Positions 21,277-33,824 of a stretch of DNA of 64,000 nt are shown in pieces; the first letter of the stretch is position 1; every line of letters begins with the position of its first letter. Source of the DNA: Spirometra erinaceieuropaei (lineage: Eukaryota; Platyhelminthes; Cestoda; Diphyllobothriidea; Diphyllobothriidae); contig CACRXP010000035.1 of NCBI GenBank assembly GCA_902702965.1, positions 106,600 to 170,599 on the forward strand, written 5' to 3'. The translations under genes were made by a program, and so were the position numbers. Below the pieces are notes generated by a model. The model was not told the origin of the DNA, made no database searches, and saw nothing but the letters and a program-made list of their open reading frames with translations.

Positions 21277-24136
21277 TATATCTCAGATGAATGACGCACT
21301 CGCCCACCAAATGCGAAGGTGATAGCATTACACAACCGGGATATGAGCTAACAAACCACGTTTCTGGTTCACTGAAGTGCAGTTTTTCTAGCTTACATCG
21401 CCTTAAAATGCGAAAATTGATCAGAAAGAGACAGCCCGAAGATTGCCCTTGTTCCCCGCCCCCCCCCCCCAACAAAAAGCCGCAACTGCATTGGAGGATA
21501 ACCTGCGGTTTGAACCGGTCAGAGTAAAACTCATGTTAGCAACCTGATATCGTCCACAGCATGCTATATCTTAGTCGCTCTTAAATTATATTTGCGAAAA
21601 GGCAACCTCGAGTCTAATCAACAACGTGGGAGAAATCGGCTTAGCTCCTCATCGAACAGATTTCAGAATATCTGGGAAACTGTAGTCCGTTTGTATCGTG
21701 CCTGCCAGGACAGTTTACCGGCGTCACCTGACAAGGCAGGACAAAATCCCACGTTATACTGGCTTGATAGCTCGGCACCTTTGTCCACCTTGGGCAAGCT
21801 TGAAGAGAATGCGGGGCGTGGTGGTTTAGACAACAGTCCTCAAACATCCAATCCTTCTGTCTGCTCTGGTGTCTCCGAACCTGCTGCCCTTAAAACATAT
21901 CTGTTATCCCCTACGCTGACTTTGAACATTTTGCATGGTGATGTGCCTTCAACGTTCCGGCTCGGCTTGCCTGGACGGATCTAAAAAACGTGGCCTGCGT
22001 TTACAAATGCAAATTCTGTTACTAACGTCATTTTATGGGAGTTCTCTTAGGACAAATTTCTCACTTCAAATCCCCGGAATGGGTAATTATTCGGCCGGGA
22101 AGAGGCTACTCCTACTTTAGGATTTAACTTGGCTTATGGCGTAAACGTCAAGCTATGCCTCTGATAAAGTGCCCCTTACAGGCTCCAAGGTGCTATTTTG
22201 CAGAAATGAGTGACAATGTCTTAGTTATTCTGCCAAGGATTATGTCGATCTGAAAATACTCTACTGGCCAAAAACCTGTGATGCGTCTTCAGGCTGTCAG
22301 TTCACCAGTGTCGAAATCCTCTCCAATTAACTGAAACGTAGATTGCGTCATCGGTCGTCGGTCTGCATCATTCTTTTGGTAATCTGTGTCTAGAGCTAGT
22401 AAGATTTGCAGAGAACACGCAGTATTTTGTCCAAATTTCCACAATGAGACATATCCGCGCACTCTGGTCAAAGGTCAGTCAAAAGCCCATCCGACCCCAC
22501 GAGATTTATGCCATATCTTCTGTTAAACTTCGGGTATCATGATACTTTGACGCCCACCTCCCTTGCCTCCACATCTATTAGGCCTCGACGATTCAAAAAC
22601 AAGGACGGTTTGCACACATGTTACTTCTTACTGCTATTCCAAACTCTTTCACTTGCCATGTCTTTACTGCAGATATTTTCGTGTGAACGTGAATCAGACA
22701 AGCAAAGTGTCTATTGCGGAAGAACTAGGCAAAATAAGCTTACAAGCTCCAGCGAAAGTATCGGATAAATTTACTAGCATCCGCTTATAAATGAAAAATG
22801 AGATTGGCAAAAAAAACGGAGGCCTAGACCGACGCCCTTAGAAGTCATAAGCAGTCACTATCTTAGCAGACTCGACACAACATGATATTTCTCGAATTCC
22901 CTAACGCAAAAAACAACCAGTGCATAAATATACCTGGCGAACGCAACAACAACTACGTGAAAAACACTGATGCGACTGTCACCCCACATATTACGTTGTT
23001 TCCTCGGAACTTTCGTGTGAACGGCCTAACGCGCAGGATGATTTTATGCCAACCGGACAGTTTTTAAAACAGAAACCCCACCAATTGAATCTGACCGGCA
23101 CGTATTACGCTTGCAATCAAGTGGGATCCCAAAAATAATGCAAGCGGTCTTCTCGAAACTTCTGTCTACGTGTACGTTAACGTCCCTTTCTTTAATACCA
23201 AGGAATAATAAGCTCCGTTTCGGATCGGCCCATTAAAGGACTGTCAGGACTTTCGGGCATTCTCATAATTGTTAAGATCATCGACAGAAGTGATGGCGAT
23301 GATGACGTCGAGACAATCTTCTGGGATCCCAATAAGATCTTAAAAATTGTCATACATAGGAAGCTGAGAAAAAGTCGGCGACTGTGGTGGTGTTCGAAAC
23401 TTAGTAAGGTTCACTAGGGGATTTCTAAGAAACGTGACTATTTGCACAAACGTTCGATGCCTTTCGTCATCGAGTTTTCGATTCGTAGTGTCCTTGACTT
23501 CTATGTTCGGGGTATTGTTTCACTTTATTGGCATCAAAAAGCAGTCAAAAACGCTTCTCAACAGACTCCTATCAGTTTAGAATGACGTTAAAGGTTTTGG
23601 TCATACTCAAGATCATGTTTATAGATAAGAATATCCGGCAAGAGTGAGCACTTCGATTAATCAAAAAAACTCATAGTAAAGGTGTAAAAACCCTTGCTTC
23701 TCCTAAGCAAAGCAAAGTTTGAATTAGAAACGCATTTGCGAATGGCGTTCAGTCTCAAAGCCATTCCGTCAACAGAGTCTGCTACTGGCTTAGGAAGTTT
23801 AACCTCATCAATAGTAGTGAAAATGCAAATCCCAGGTAGCATATAAGAAGAAGAGGGGCTCAGCGGGAGGTATTAGTGTGTGACGCATTGAACAAAGTGC
23901 GCATATAAAGGAGGCTGTGCGCAGGACTTTCTCGTCTCTGAAGATGAGTAGACGAATCAACTACTCGCAACGTCGGACCTCCAATAAACCCCTCCCGGCG
24001 AACGCCTCTTCTTAGTTTAGCCTCACTATAGTATTCCCGAAAAATACTCAAAAGTTCCTAATGGTGTAGATAAAAAAAGCCCCCTAAGCAATGTTTCGAG
24101 GGCTGCATTGAATCAAACGTTCGAATATTGTATCAA
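21277..24136. other. Intron of the MANSC gene; no gene established
   Basis: The longest frame is a 130-codon plus-strand ORF (21592-21984), Ser/Leu/Pro-rich (ETVVRLYRACQDSLPASPDK), without a known domain or convincing splice sites. There is a C-run at 21461-21470. I recognise no repeat elsewhere in the stretch. Confidence 0.35.
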
Positions 24137-24525
24137 TCTGCAGAATGTTGTTACCGACAGAGACAAGGGAGACTGGAATGGCCACTTCTGGCTTATTAGC
24201 CGTCGTCAGCCAGTCATACCCAACCCCGAAGTGTGGAACACCTGGGGCTCGACCACCCGACCTACTAGTTAGAAGTCCAACACCTCTAACCACAGAGCCA
24301 CGGGCTGGTTATCCTGTCGGTTGCTTCGGGGTTTGGTATGACTGGCTGACGGCAGCTAATAAGCCAGAAATGGCCATTCCAGTCTCCCCTGTCTTTGTCG
24401 GTAATAACATTCTGCCTATATCACGCGCCGCTGTGCGGCTGCTGGTTGGGCCCGTGAGAGCCCGTAAGGCACAACGGAACAAATGAGTTCCGTAAGAACA
24501 ATCTGTCTGCGTCCCTCTACCATCG
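24137..24525. repeat. Two family-2 SINEs, inverted, the second lacking its head
   Basis: Positions 24137-24325 are a minus-strand SINE with a tRNA-like head (GGCTCGACC as remnant B-box). At 24327 a plus-strand body starts mid-element (cttcggggtttggtatgac) and runs to 'gagttccgtaagaac'. The arrangement is the same head-to-head one as at 12 kb. Confidence 0.7.
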
Positions 24526-25280
24526 CATATGTCTGCTTGATTGCATCTGAACTACTAATCCATTTGTGTGATTTTCGCATTTCATTTGTGATATTCTAAT
24601 TTCGTAAAATGCAAATTCTGGGGAATCGGTGCGTTGACTCCCTATAAAACCCTATCTGACTATATATTCTTTACTACATCAGAAGCGGACACCAGCGATC
24701 GCACTCAAACACATAAGACAGTCTGGTCGATAGATTATGTGGACCACCATAACGTTTGTGTATCATAATATGAGATTTTAGACGGTGCACGGGCAGACTG
24801 TTCCACTTGCGCAGGCGCGTGTGAGAATGATGACCTATTTCAGGCCGTTACCGGCAGTAAGGCAGCAGCCGGAACAATTATATTGTTAAACAGGCATCTT
24901 GACTCCATTGTGGGGGGAGGGGGGTTGTAGATCAATGGTGCATAATGGGGTCATGTACTCTGTCGTTAAGTCATACGTTCATGGCAGCAAATGTCACTTA
25001 ATATTGCACACAGACAGTTGTTTAGTTGGCTACCTATTTTCTGTTTGACAGCATTAATCCCCTCATGTGACCAGTTACTTAACTTAAAGGGCGCGAATAC
25101 GTATAATAAGTTCAGGCAAAGCCAACAGAAAACGAAGTTGGAAGATAAAACCCTGACGGATATAAAATGCAGGTCAGGTATTATTGGTCTGAAAAGTGTC
25201 ACATAATGTCAAAGAATCTGATAAGAAGTTAACGGGAACATGCAAAAACTAAAAGGGTGGGCAAAGGAGAAAAATCACAC

Positions 25281-25514
25281 CTTAGGCGTGTAGACAGCAA
25301 CGGTGCACCGATCAATTTCACAGCATGTTGTGTAGCAACTTTCGGGAGACTGAGCAGTGATCTTTTTCAAAAACACGGCGCCGTTCTGCTCCGAAGATTC
25401 AGAAAGAATAATTTTCTCTAGATGGAGATCGAATTTCCTGTCGCATTTCTTAGCAACGGCGCAAATCAGGACGAAAACAAAAAGAGAAATTCCAAGACGT
25501 AATAAAGGTCCCAT
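25281..25514 (-). CDS. First coding exon: signal peptide and first half of a MANSC domain
   Basis: The ATG at 25514-25512 is in good context (AAAAATGG). Residues 1-22 form a clear signal peptide (LGISLFVFVLICAVA core). Residues 23-78 carry an early cysteine and then ESCYTTCCEIDRCTVAVY, the paired-cysteine signature of MANSC domains. The exon ends AAG with donor GTGTGA in phase 0, fitting exon 2 at 12984 after a 12.3-kb intron. The assembled order is signal peptide, MANSC, EGF-like, LDLa. MANSC-LDLa architecture is known in LRP11-type membrane proteins and in HAI-1-type protease inhibitors. Neither Kunitz nor PKD domains were seen here, so I leave the gene unnamed. Confidence 0.8.
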
Positions 25515-26798
25515 TTTTGGAGTAAATTATGATTCAAACCACCAAACAATGCGACTTTAATCCATCTGCAGACATAAAAGTTTTCACGTCAGTCGAAAAT
25601 TGCGCCTATGTTATGAGTTCATTAAAAATGGGGTGTTATCTGATTAACACGGGAGCAGTAATAAATCCATGAGCTGAGAAAGGAAAATGCCAACCTTGCA
25701 AATAACTACTTGGAAAAACGCTCTGACAAGTAGTTAAGTGTTATTGTGACTCTTCATTCCTTGTCCAACATTTGACTGGTTTTGTGAAGACAAAAAGAAG
25801 TTTGCAAACGCGGCTTGCTTGCTGTTCTCGTTATTGCAAATTACTAAACATTTTCAATTGCAGGCTTATGGTATGCCGACCGTCCAAAGGCAGATAGGTG
25901 CCAACAGATTCATTTATAGCGCTTTTATGCTCTCAATCCAAACGACTGGTACCTGGCTAAAAGGCACATGTCATCCTCATCAATCCTTAGAGAACATCGA
26001 ACCGTGCACTGCATGAGCGAAGAATTTTGCACGTTGTCCTATATGTTTCATTTTACGAACCCAATTCTTTGTATGGGCCGATTTAGAATACTTCCTAGTC
26101 TTTAGTTTGCGCAATTGACTCGAGTTCTATCGTTTCTGACATTTCCCGTTTCCGAACGAACACAGTATTACGTCCAGTGTTTATTTTATGTTTTTCCTTC
26201 GGTTAATGTCGTTCAGTATTAAGAAGCGTTTAAATTCATGCATTTAGACCGGTTCCCGTGTGATGAGAAAATTCTCCTACATTTAAGCGCATCTTGGGCG
26301 TTACGTCAGCCACTGTATAAATTATTATGTGTCTAGTCTATGTGCTTTATGAGTTTGGCGGCTGCAGGCGCTTATCACAAATGCCTCTAGTTCCGCCATT
26401 CGTGTTGCAAAGAAATAACCTTGGCCCAAAAGCAGTGTACCGAGAAAGGTTAAAAGTGAGTAGTCACAAAAGATAAGTTTCAGGTGAGCCCACGGAAATA
26501 AAATTAATTAATGCGAACGACGAATTACCGAACCAAAAGCATTGCTATGGATGAGAAGAGCTGCCTTGTGCCGTTATTACTCCTTTTCCCCATGTGTGTT
26601 TTATCATTGTGACAAGAATTTTATTAAGAAACAGTTCATCCGTGGCAGTTCTGGTCTAACTAGCGTTGCGGGTATCCTGCTGATTTGGGCAACACAAGCA
26701 CTTCGATTGTGTGCATAATTACGCCGTACGGTGATATAATAAATGATCTTTAGGCGTGTGTTTGTAGTCAGGTACTCTTCCAGCAACCCTCTCTGAAG
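25515..26798. other. 5' flank of the MANSC gene; nothing recognised
   Basis: The stretch is AT-rich with no SINE, MITE or LINE signature. The promoter of the minus-strand gene should lie at its left end, but no TATA or initiator element stands out enough to call. Confidence 0.4.
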
Positions 26799-27260
26799 AT
26801 GCGATGGGTCAAGTCGAGGCCAACCAGGCCGCAGCAAACATTATTTGTGCTGAAAATGCATGAAATGTGCCATGGTAGTAGCGTAGCTGCACACCTATCG
26901 CAGAACAACTGCGCGCCACCCACCTGCTCGGTGACCTCCTTTACGTTCTATGGAGCTGTGCACGAACAAGTCGAGGGTGCGCCGATGGGGTCGCCGCTAT
27001 GAAGTTTGATTTCTGAGGCAGTGTTACATCGAAGAGAGGCACTGGCCCTTGACCACCATTGATTACTACTGTGGGCATGGTATTTTGATGACACATTTGT
27101 CAAAATCTATTATGAAAGGATTGGGGAATTTATGTAACAGCTGCGCTTGTTCTTCCCAGACATTATGTTCACAATGGAGGAAGGAACATATTACCAGTCT
27201 GTGGGAAACTGAAAACAACAGACAGCAGAAAGGCGACGGATACCTATCGTATTCTAAGTT
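26799..27260 (+). pseudogene. Penelope-like reverse transcriptase fragment, decayed
   Basis: Across frames the plus strand reads TFYGAVHEQVEGAPMGSPL (the FxFxGxxYxQxxGxxMGSPLS motif of Penelope RTs). After a stop and a frame change it reads WYFDDTFVKIYYERIG (catalytic DD box of the family) and then a segment like the FTxE motif (MFTMEEG). Stops and shifts show that it is dead. It is in the opposite orientation to the Penelope endonuclease fragment at 3.5-4.1 kb. Confidence 0.65.
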
Positions 27261-28047
27261 TTTGTAACACTTGCTCTCTTTCGCGCAAACACACCCGCTT
27301 GGGAGAACTTTGCTGACTTGGAGGAACCAGTGACCACGAATCAGCCTACAAAAAGGCCAGGATCCATTTTCTGGGGAAGCTCTTCGTAGTCAAAGGGCAC
27401 TATGGTAATTTTGTCGGATAGTGCTGGCAAGAAGCCCGGGGAAGAAAGCCGAAGAGACAGCCGAAACCGAAATTTCGGTGCGTGGTACCGCACAGAGCTG
27501 GAGCATCAGAAGAATGCGCCTGACCAATGGGTGAACTTGAAATTAGTATAACTTTCAGACGCGGAACCGCGCACCTCCATGTCAGCGCGCTCCGCTTCAG
27601 TCGGATAACACACGTTGAGAGTACTACCGTTAAGCCTTTCGTTCAGCCAGAGCCTGGTCATGACAAATCCCTGTTAGACGTTTGCTAACGGTAACTAATC
27701 AATGCCTCTTATCGTTGCTAAGGACTGTAAAACGCTAGAGTGGAACTGCTTGGGATTAAATATCAGCTTGAGGTTCATGGCAGCACTTAAAGTGACTACA
27801 TGGTTGGGACGCCACTTCGTTGGCAAAAAATAAGTTCTTACTACGAAATCAGAGAAGGATTAGAACCTTTAGTTTGGTGGAAGAAATTAATAAAAGGGTG
27901 GCATATCGCCATGGAGAAGTTAATGGGCGGTCTCTTAGTTGAGATTATCTTTGTACTCAAGTTAATCTAAACTCTTGGACTGCAGTCTGTAAGTGCGCAA
28001 ACTGTTTTCTCATTGGAAACGTTTCGGGCTGAATGTCACAAAAAGAC
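27261..28047. other. No gene recognised
   Basis: The first 150 bases may continue the Penelope remnant. The rest holds no repeat, RNA or coding signal that I recognise. Confidence 0.35.
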
Positions 28048-28190
28048 CTGGATGCAGAATAGAAATACCCATAGATTAAAAATCTTCCTTGCTCGACAAA
28101 CCACGGTATTAGCTCACAGGAATCAATAAGACAGTCAGGCATCGACAGAGATATAAGTCTAGGCATGGATGAAATATAACCACCACTCTC
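28048..28190 (-). CDS. Possible exon with CUB-like sequence
   Basis: Acceptor gtggatttcag precedes 28190 and donor GTCTTT follows 28048. The 143-nt frame reads ESGGYISSMPRL, then CLIDSCELIPWFVEQGRF and LIYGYFYSAS. The order G-x-I-S-S, C-x-W and hydrophobic-F-x-Y resembles the first half of a CUB domain. The same frame stays open on both sides (27957-28271), including a Cys-rich run upstream. It is upstream of the MANSC gene's signal-peptide exon, so it would belong to a different gene. The donor is weak and I found no partner exon. Confidence 0.25.
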
Positions 28191-28841
28191 CTGAAATCCA
28201 CATTTACACGGTTGATACTTGCATTTGTTGGGCAGACATCTACATTTGGTTAATGACCTCGAACATAACACTTCTGCTTACCCACTACCTCGGACCACAG
28301 TTATTCGACCGACGTTTGGCTGTCTGCTTTACAAGACAGTGTATTTGAAAGTGCGCTTAAGTTTCTTATTTGCTTGGTAACAAAGTGCGCCGCAAGACAT
28401 TAGAAAAAGGAAACGCTGTAGTCTTTTTAGCCGCGTAACGAAAATTCGCTTCTACTAATGTGGTACAAAACCTAACCATAAGGACGCAAGGCCATGCGGG
28501 TTAGGTTTAACACAAACGACTCGCAACTTAAAAGGAGACGCACAGTTAGAAATGACACCGTAATATGGGATAACATGAATGGGGAGTTTGTTCAGCCGGT
28601 ACCGCGCTCGCAGGCATTGTGAATCTGAGTAGGTTCGGGAGTTATTTCGTAAGCATGACAGTGGTTTCGGACTGATTTCCGTGAGCGATTAAAATTCAGT
28701 CTAGTTATAGTTTATCTCCGTTTAATGCATTGTTCTGGGGGAGGGGGGGCAACAAAAAAGCCGTTGCACCAGTATTTACTACCCACAGAATTATTTTTAA
28801 TATCATTTGATGATTTACGTCATTAACAAAACAACATAAAA
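28191..28841. other. No gene recognised
   Basis: A G-run (28736-28748) is the only feature of note. Confidence 0.4.
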
Positions 28842-30722
28842 TAATAATAGTAGTAATAATAATTTATTTAATGCCAGTTCACAGGCATTGTCAGCTAAGG
28901 TTAAACACAAATCCGGCCAGTAGTGAGAAAAAAATCCTGACACTAAAAATAAAAATAAAGTTGATGATGGATTTTTATAGTTTGGAGGGCCTAGGAGAAA
29001 AAATAATGCTGCCCATGAAATGACGCAGTCAATAAGGGAAGGGGTAGCAATTCATCGGAGATTATCAGTCGGCAACATTTTTCATGATGTTGGGGCTGGT
29101 CCATACGGAAGCGCCGAAGAACAGCTGTTACTGTTGGCTAAAGAAATTGTCCCTGATAAGATAGGACATAGAGGTCAGAGACCACAAGCGCCATCGCTAC
29201 GGTATAGTCGATTAGTGAATTCCACACCCAAAATTTGTAGGAGTTTTTCTGAATGCAAAAATCGAGTAGCAGTTCTCTTAAACAAAGGGTAATTTTGCCG
29301 AGTCTTCAAATTCCTGTGTAGTTTAATCCAAAGAACAATTGTATTTGCTGAAATGAACCGACGATATTTGACGGTACGTGTCAGAGGAAGAAATAAAAAG
29401 ACCTAACGGTGACTGTTACGTCGGGGGTGGACAAGATCTTTTAAAATAGTGAGTGGGTTACAGGTGCGATTATATTAAAGCTTAAATAGTAAAAATAGTT
29501 CCTTTTGTAATCTACGAAATCATAAAGGATCAAGGCCTGTATGCCGGCAACGTTCATGGTACAACAAATTCCGGTGATCTGGGGTTAAAACTCCCTTGGT
29601 AAAAAAAAGTTGGACGGATTCTCTTTTCTTCCGCTCAGCAGCGCGCATGAGGCTAAATAAAAACGAACGGTATTCCAAACCATGTCTAACGTACATGTTA
29701 TAAAGGCACATTCTAATATCGCTTGTTTTAAAGTTTCGGAGGATAAACCCGATCGTTCTGCATGCTTTGGAGACTATCAGGGCGCAGTTCTCCGAAAGAT
29801 TGAGGCTCTTGGAGTATGATACACCCAGATCCTTAATAACCCAAGACACATTTATGTCGTGACCGTCAATACTTAGTTGAGGTTGGTGGCCGCCGCCAAC
29901 CACCATGACTGAGCATTTATGCCAAGAAAGAATAAGGCACCATGTGCGGCACCACCGGGTAAAGGCCTGTAGATCGCTCTTTAGAAGCTCGAGCACGATG
30001 TCACGCTCTGCTGGCTTACACCTGTATGCCACTTTCAGATCATCGGCATACATGAAGGGCTTGCCATTCTGGAATAAATCTGGTATATCGTTGACAAAAA
30101 GGGGAAATAAGAGCGGGCCGAGTACACTACCCCGGATGACTCCACTCCTCACACATGTGGGGTTGGAGATAGCATTAGAGATGTTAACCCGTTGTGTACG
30201 AGCGCCCAGGTAGGAGGATATAAAATTCAAATCTTTGCCATCCATGTCGAAAGATGGCAGTTCCAAGAGAAGAAAAGCATGGTCAACACAGTTAAAAGCC
30301 TTAGTGAAATCGAAGTATATTGTGTAAAATGCGGAACTATTGTCCCTAGATTGGAGAACATGATCAGAGAAAAAGAGCTGACAGGTGTCACAAGACCGAA
30401 CTTTAAGGAATCCATGCCATGCAGCGTTCAGCATGATATTTTCCTTAGTTAACACATCATCTTATCTTTGGTCAATGTCTTTAAGATCTTCCAAACTGCC
30501 CGAGGTGTTTATTGGCCAAATGTCCTCAAATGACGTGGATTGGCCGGGCTTGGGGATAGATAAAATGTGTGATTCCTTCCACAAAGTAAGATAGGTTGCA
30601 CTTTCAAGGGCAAGATTAAATATCTTGCATAAGTGGGATAGGAAAATTGTAATTGCATCCTCTTTTAGAATACCAACTGGGACACCACTGTGCACAAGAC
30701 TATGAAATTGACGAAAACGCCA
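28842..30722 (-). mobile_element. LINE A, 5'-truncated copy of the LINE B family
   Basis: It matches LINE B (45990-50896) along its 3' half, including the 3' UTR landmarks 'taatgccagttcacaggcattgtca' (in two parts) and the reverse transcriptase. The tail on the minus strand is an ATT/ACT-rich microsatellite. The match to LINE B stops at about 30722 ('gacgaaaacgcc'), a typical 5' truncation. No clear target duplication was found. Confidence 0.75.
29520..30695 (-). pseudogene. Reverse transcriptase of LINE A
   Basis: One frame covers fingers and palm, interrupted by an in-frame stop near 30459. Recognisable motifs are IPKPGQSTSF, DFTKAFNCVDH, SGVIRGSVLGPLLF, and the catalytic MYADDLKVAY box followed by WCRTWCLILSWHKC. 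The endonuclease and ORF1 are missing through 5' truncation. Relative to LINE B the region is colinear, with scattered substitutions and few frame breaks. Confidence 0.75.
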
Positions 30723-31504
30723 GGCTCTTATACTGCCCTCCCAAAAAATCTATCCTGCTCCTCCGTATCCCTTCGCGAACGATGCCATTTGCGGATTTTA
30801 ACACCATCTCCCTAATTTGACCCCCAGCGATCTGTTGACGATCACGGCGGATTCATCTTTTTTTCACTATCTTCAAGTACCTTGCTCGGCTATCAGAAAA
30901 GCATCGTAGTCGCATCTCCCCGCGCTCTGATAGAGCGCACAACCGTCAATGTCCGCTCCTCACCTGGACGCTAAGCGGACTGTGACCAATCGCGTTGGAT
31001 CACTCCTGTCTCGCCAGTTTAACGATTGTTTCTGCTGTCAGCGGCATCCGCAGCAAAGAGCCACGCCCGGATTACGAATTCTACCTTGACGAGGAACACT
31101 TCAAACCCCTAGGTACTCCCATTTGTAGGGCAGTCCTGTCCGACTCGCATACTTGCGATCCCATGAGCGAGGGTCTTTTTACTCATTAAAAATAAGCAAA
31201 ATCACATCCATTCGACTTTTTTTAAAGGACTCATCTGGTTTTTCACTGTTCGCTAACTGTTTTTCATACCAGACTGCCTATTTTGTTAGCACAAAATGAA
31301 CAGTGTGCAGTGTCTGTTTACTCGTTCTAAAAGTAGCTTGAAAAATTTATTATTACCTACCATGAAAGTGTCCATACGGGTGGCAAAAAAGGGATTCATT
31401 AAATCATTTATTTTATTGTGATTGCGCATTGACCTTACCCATCGGTCTGGCCGGTTGGTTGAGAGTCCATCATGCTGTGACAGGCGCATCTATGCAAGGA
31501 ACCC
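30723..31504. other. No gene recognised
   Basis: Short ORFs on both strands (for example 30995-31189 +) lack motifs and splice context. Confidence 0.35.
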
Positions 31505-31990
31505 TTGCGGGCAATCGCCGCATCCGTCCTTATGTTGCGCATTGTCCCCGCGCTTTCATTCACCACATTGGTTTATTCGGCCCCTTGCATATTCACAGTA
31601 GCTAAGTTCACCGCAATACTGACACACTTAACACACTTTGCACATCCTCCAACTCTCCTATTCTCTGACCACTCAACCCCATCAACCGGCGAGAACGCCA
31701 CTAGCAGCACCACGTCGACGACCGGCCTGGCGTCCTCCAATATATCCTGCCCACACTGTCACCGCACCTCCACCTCATGCATCAGCTTGGTCGGTCATTG
31801 CAGATCCTCCACTCAGGGAATGGCGAACCAGTGTCTGGAGCACCAACATACACCACACGCCCTCACCTCAACCACCTGCATTGTCCTAGCATATTCAGCC
31901 ATCGCATGGGCCTATTCAGTCACATGCAACTTCATGAGAACCATCGATGTAATCACCGCAGTTGTGATTACAACACCACACCAACATAAG
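31505..31990 (+). pseudogene. Decayed double C2H2 zinc-finger repeat sequence
   Basis: In one frame SCPHCHRTSTSCISLVGHC keeps C-x2-C and the first histidine but lacks the second. After a frame change, SIFSHRMGLFSHMQLHE keeps the end of a second finger with H-x3-H. The linker GEPVSGAPTYTTR lies between them. The pair looks like a repetitive finger cassette that I associate with tapeworm retroelement-type transcripts (recollection, not verified here). Frameshifts and lost ligands mean it cannot encode working fingers. Confidence 0.45.
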
Positions 31991-32040
31991 CACCACACGC
32001 GAACACTTAAACAGTGCACACTGCTAGCATCCTTTACGTA

Positions 32041-32240
32041 AGTGGGGAGTGTGTCCTTCGGCTCCTTTTTCACACAGATTCACTACTTCATGCGGGATCC
32101 GAGCGGTCTGCCCACTGTGTCTGAAACCGTGGTGCGCGCGTATATGTGGCACGCGCAGACGAGCTATTCTCAGCCCTGTCCTCAACCTCTTCCAATCTCA
32201 GCATCAATTAACTATCCGGCCCGGACAGTGAACTTTTGCC
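32041..32240 (+). repeat. Dispersed repeat carrying GTGGCACGCGCAGACG
   Basis: The block GTGGCACGCGCAGACGRGCT (about 32147-32164) recurs at about 16095 and, with one change, at 56310, each time followed within about 60 bp by a 'tcagcaccarttaac'-like phrase here and at 56370. The extent is not well defined. Confidence 0.4.
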
Positions 32241-32859
32241 TGGGAGTGGAAATGAGTGTTAGATAGACGGGCTCCGCGCGTATGCCTCACTAAAAAAAGT
32301 CCGTGGCAAGTCTGAGCAGTAACGTGGCCAACTACATTGCAGGAAACGGATAACGTTCAACTCATCAGTCAAAAGAGTCAATGGACTAAACCGTCCACTC
32401 AGACGAAAGAAAACAAACCGCCATGTGCATAGATAAACCAGGAATTACAAGGCGTCTTCAAGATAAGGAAAAGGGCTTCAAGGCACTTTTTACTAACGGA
32501 GTTCCGGGCGCTCGCAGGAATATGGACGGCAGAGGAATGTGTGTAAGAGTGGGGCTAAGAGACTTCGAATGAACTTTTGGCTATGCATATTGAAGAACTC
32601 TTAGGGGCATTCTAGATCCTATAAGATTGCACGCGTAATAGTAGAGGAAATCGCAAACCGATTCCGACGCTGATGTCCCAAAACGGAGTGATAGAGACGG
32701 ATGACCATACGAAGCATCTGCCTTCTCCAACTCCTTCCAGTGGGTATTCAATCACGAAACTAATCATCCTCCTCTGCCCTATCCAGAACAACAAAATCCT
32801 ACGTCGTGTGCATTAAAAGATAATCGCTGCTTGTCACCTACGTTGATAAGGACAAAACT
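32241..32859. other. No gene recognised
   Basis: This is unremarkable sequence between repeats. It may be the diverged 5' part of LINE D. Confidence 0.3.
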
Positions 32860-33824
32860 ACGCTGATTTAAACCAGTCAAATCCCCTGGTCCAGAGAGAA
32901 TTCACCCACTTGCCCTTCGAGAAGAGCTGGTATCTAGGATATTCAAAAATGCCATGGAAGAGTACTAACTGCCGGGGGAATAGAAAACGACCGTTATTTT
33001 CCCAGTCCACAAAGAAGGGTCTAGGCTCTAGCCTCAAAACTATCGCCCCATCAGTTTAATCTGCATGTTGTGCGAGGTCATGAGACGACTTATTAAGGGA
33101 TGCCTAGTGGCATACGTGGAGCGGAGGTACTTAATATGTCCAGCTCAGCACGAATTTCGTCGTGGTCACTCATACGGGTAAGACTTGTTGGCATGAAACA
33201 TGGACGAAAACCACAGGCCAGGGACGTCCAGTTGATGTCATCTTTGACTTCTAAAAGGCGTTCGATAGCGTGCTTCATGGACAACTCCTGCAGAAGATCT
33301 GGCAGCGTGGAATCTAAAGAAACATTTTGAATTGGATTAAAAGTGTCCACTCAAGTAGGCTGCAAAGAGTAATTGCTGGTACCACTGCATCCTAATGAGT
33401 ATTATTAGAAAGCGGTCCTCCGCAGGGTTCGGCACTGGGTCCTCTCCTCTTCCTCACACATGTAAAAAGGCTGAACGAAAGAACTTAACTGCCACGCCAT
33501 CAAGTTTGCTGATATAAAAATCTGGAAAATAATCACCTGTGCTGACGACGCAAAGAAGCTGCAAGAAACCAGTAGTGAGATGGGTGCATGGTCCAGCAAG
33601 TGTCTCCAAACGTCTAATGTATCCAAAAGTGTAACGTTGCGCTTGGAATCTGGCCGGAGACCATCCACAAAGTACTACTACAAGGTACATATCAGTCCAA
33701 TAAAAGAATTTGATACGCACAAAGAGCTGGGTGTCTGGACAAGTACAAACTTACCGTTCCCTGAACACTGCAAGTGAGCCGTCCAAAAGGCAGCCAGAAT
33801 CATGCACTGGATAAGGGGTGCTTT
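32860..33824 (+). pseudogene. LINE D reverse transcriptase, 5' half (split by the gypsy element)
   Basis: The plus strand reads KSPGPERIHPLAL, NYRPISLICMLC (continuous apart from a stop), KAFDSVLHGQLLQKI, GPPQGSALGPLLF and then DLGVW-like RAGCLDKYKLTVP, across several frameshifts and stops. These are motifs of a CR1/jockey-type LINE. The frame is cut at the codon series I-R-G-A-F (ending 33824) by the long terminal repeat at 33825 and resumes at 38612. Confidence 0.7.
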
